Source: Viscum album (Eukaryota; Streptophyta; Magnoliopsida; Santalales; Viscaceae). From it: a stretch of 64,000 nt of DNA. The notes under the pieces were generated by a model. The model saw nothing but the letters and a program-made list of their open reading frames with translations. It had not been told where the DNA came from and did no database searches. Made by a program: the position numbers and the translations under genes. Below, piece by piece: positions 63,548 to 64,000 of the stretch (positions are counted from its first letter, which is position 1; the number at the start of each line of letters is the position of its first letter). The stretch is from assembly GCA_963277665.1 (NCBI GenBank), contig OY728122.1:1545864868-1545928867 (forward strand), in the 5' to 3' direction.

Positions 63548-63560
63548 TAGTATTAGAGTC
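63548..63560 (+). other. Primer-binding site of element D
   Basis: TAGTATTAGAGTC lies three bases after the LTR, as in element B. It matches TGGTATCAGAGCC at ten of thirteen positions; all three differences are C-to-T or G-to-A. Confidence 0.75.
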
Positions 63561-64000
63561 ATTTTCAATTCTTTTGTATTGTTATTTGAGCTAGATCAGA
63601 AGCAAGGATTCATTAAGCCTTATCAATGAACTTATGCATGTGAGTGTCTAACACATGTATGGGGTAATAACCATTTACCCTTGGAGGTACTGGTGTTCTT
63701 GGTGTTTTTTTGTTATGGTATGATGATCATTCACAATTGGTTGATACACTTATTGTGGAATGTGATTATATTATGATTCATTTATCATGTCCACAATGGT
63801 ATGATGTTGTGAATTAATGCCTCATTTTAGGAACCTAGGGATATGAGTGGAATACATCATGATAGGAAATCACAGTGAATATATCAGGTATGTGAGGGAT
63901 TGAATGAATTCAATTTTAATATGAAATTAGAATGAATTGATGATAAAAACGTTAGAAATGGGTAAATTGAAAGAATATGAAAGAATATTTAATGAATAAT
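63561..64000 (+). other. 5' leader of element D
   Basis: Collinear with the leader of element B (about 36.38-36.69 kb), including TATTGTGGAATGTGATTA and ATCATGTCC. The gag region is not reached. Confidence 0.6.

Larger units (their letters stand above)
61153..64000 (+). mobile_element. Gypsy element D, 5' part, runs off the window
   Basis: It consists of a 5' LTR of about 2.39 kb, a primer site and 440 bases of leader. The LTR length, the end region (TACTCACATCCTACT at 63.07 kb) and the leader match element B, so B and D are members of one plus-strand gypsy family. The 3' part lies beyond 64000. Confidence 0.75.

Noticed and set aside
1..64000. tRNA, rRNA, CRISPR array, bacterial operon signals
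   Set aside because: None seen. Direct repeats found are LTRs or short tandem arrays, and the protein remnants are plant retrotransposon types.

Overview
The window looks like intergenic DNA from a seed plant with a large, slowly purged genome. It is very AT-rich. I see no intact host gene, tRNA, rRNA or CRISPR array. Nearly all recognisable sequence is decayed LTR retrotransposon of plant type: Ty3/gypsy with a tRNA-Met-like primer site, and Ty1/copia. Every reading frame in these elements is broken. The lineage cannot be named from this sequence alone.

Layout. 1-4650 is AT-rich with nothing recognised. 4666-6981 is a GC-richer insert between perfect 15-bp direct repeats. It carries one minus-strand reading frame of 725 codons with a DUF4283-like domain and a CCHC-like knuckle, broken by seven stop codons but no frameshift. 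6997-15994 is mostly featureless, with a probable gypsy integrase scrap (about 8480-9000) and a possible CACTA-type end near 14.6 kb. From 15995 a minus-strand gypsy-like element begins: LTR1 (15995-20275), internal copy 1 (20276-22330), LTR2 (22331 to about 26636) and internal copy 2. Both internal copies encode a gag remnant but have no room for pol.

Internal copy 2 is split by two large insertions. Its pieces are 26637-28112, 47469-47802 and 58117 to about 58440. The first insertion is gypsy element A (28113-47468, plus strand). Element A is itself split inside its integrase by gypsy element B (33932-44005), which has a perfect GTTTT target duplication. The second insertion is copia element C (47803/47807-58116, minus strand), with about 2.01-kb LTRs, a primer site and a candidate TAAAT duplication. 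At 61153 the 5' LTR of a fourth element, D (plus strand, same family as B), begins; D runs off the window.

The nesting gives an order of events. The minus-strand gag-only tandem is oldest. A and C came later and independently. B came after A. The 4666-6981 insert keeps CpG sites and an unshifted frame, so it is probably among the youngest. Boundaries were found by eye, by matching LTR copies and terminal motifs; those marked 'about' could shift by tens of bases.
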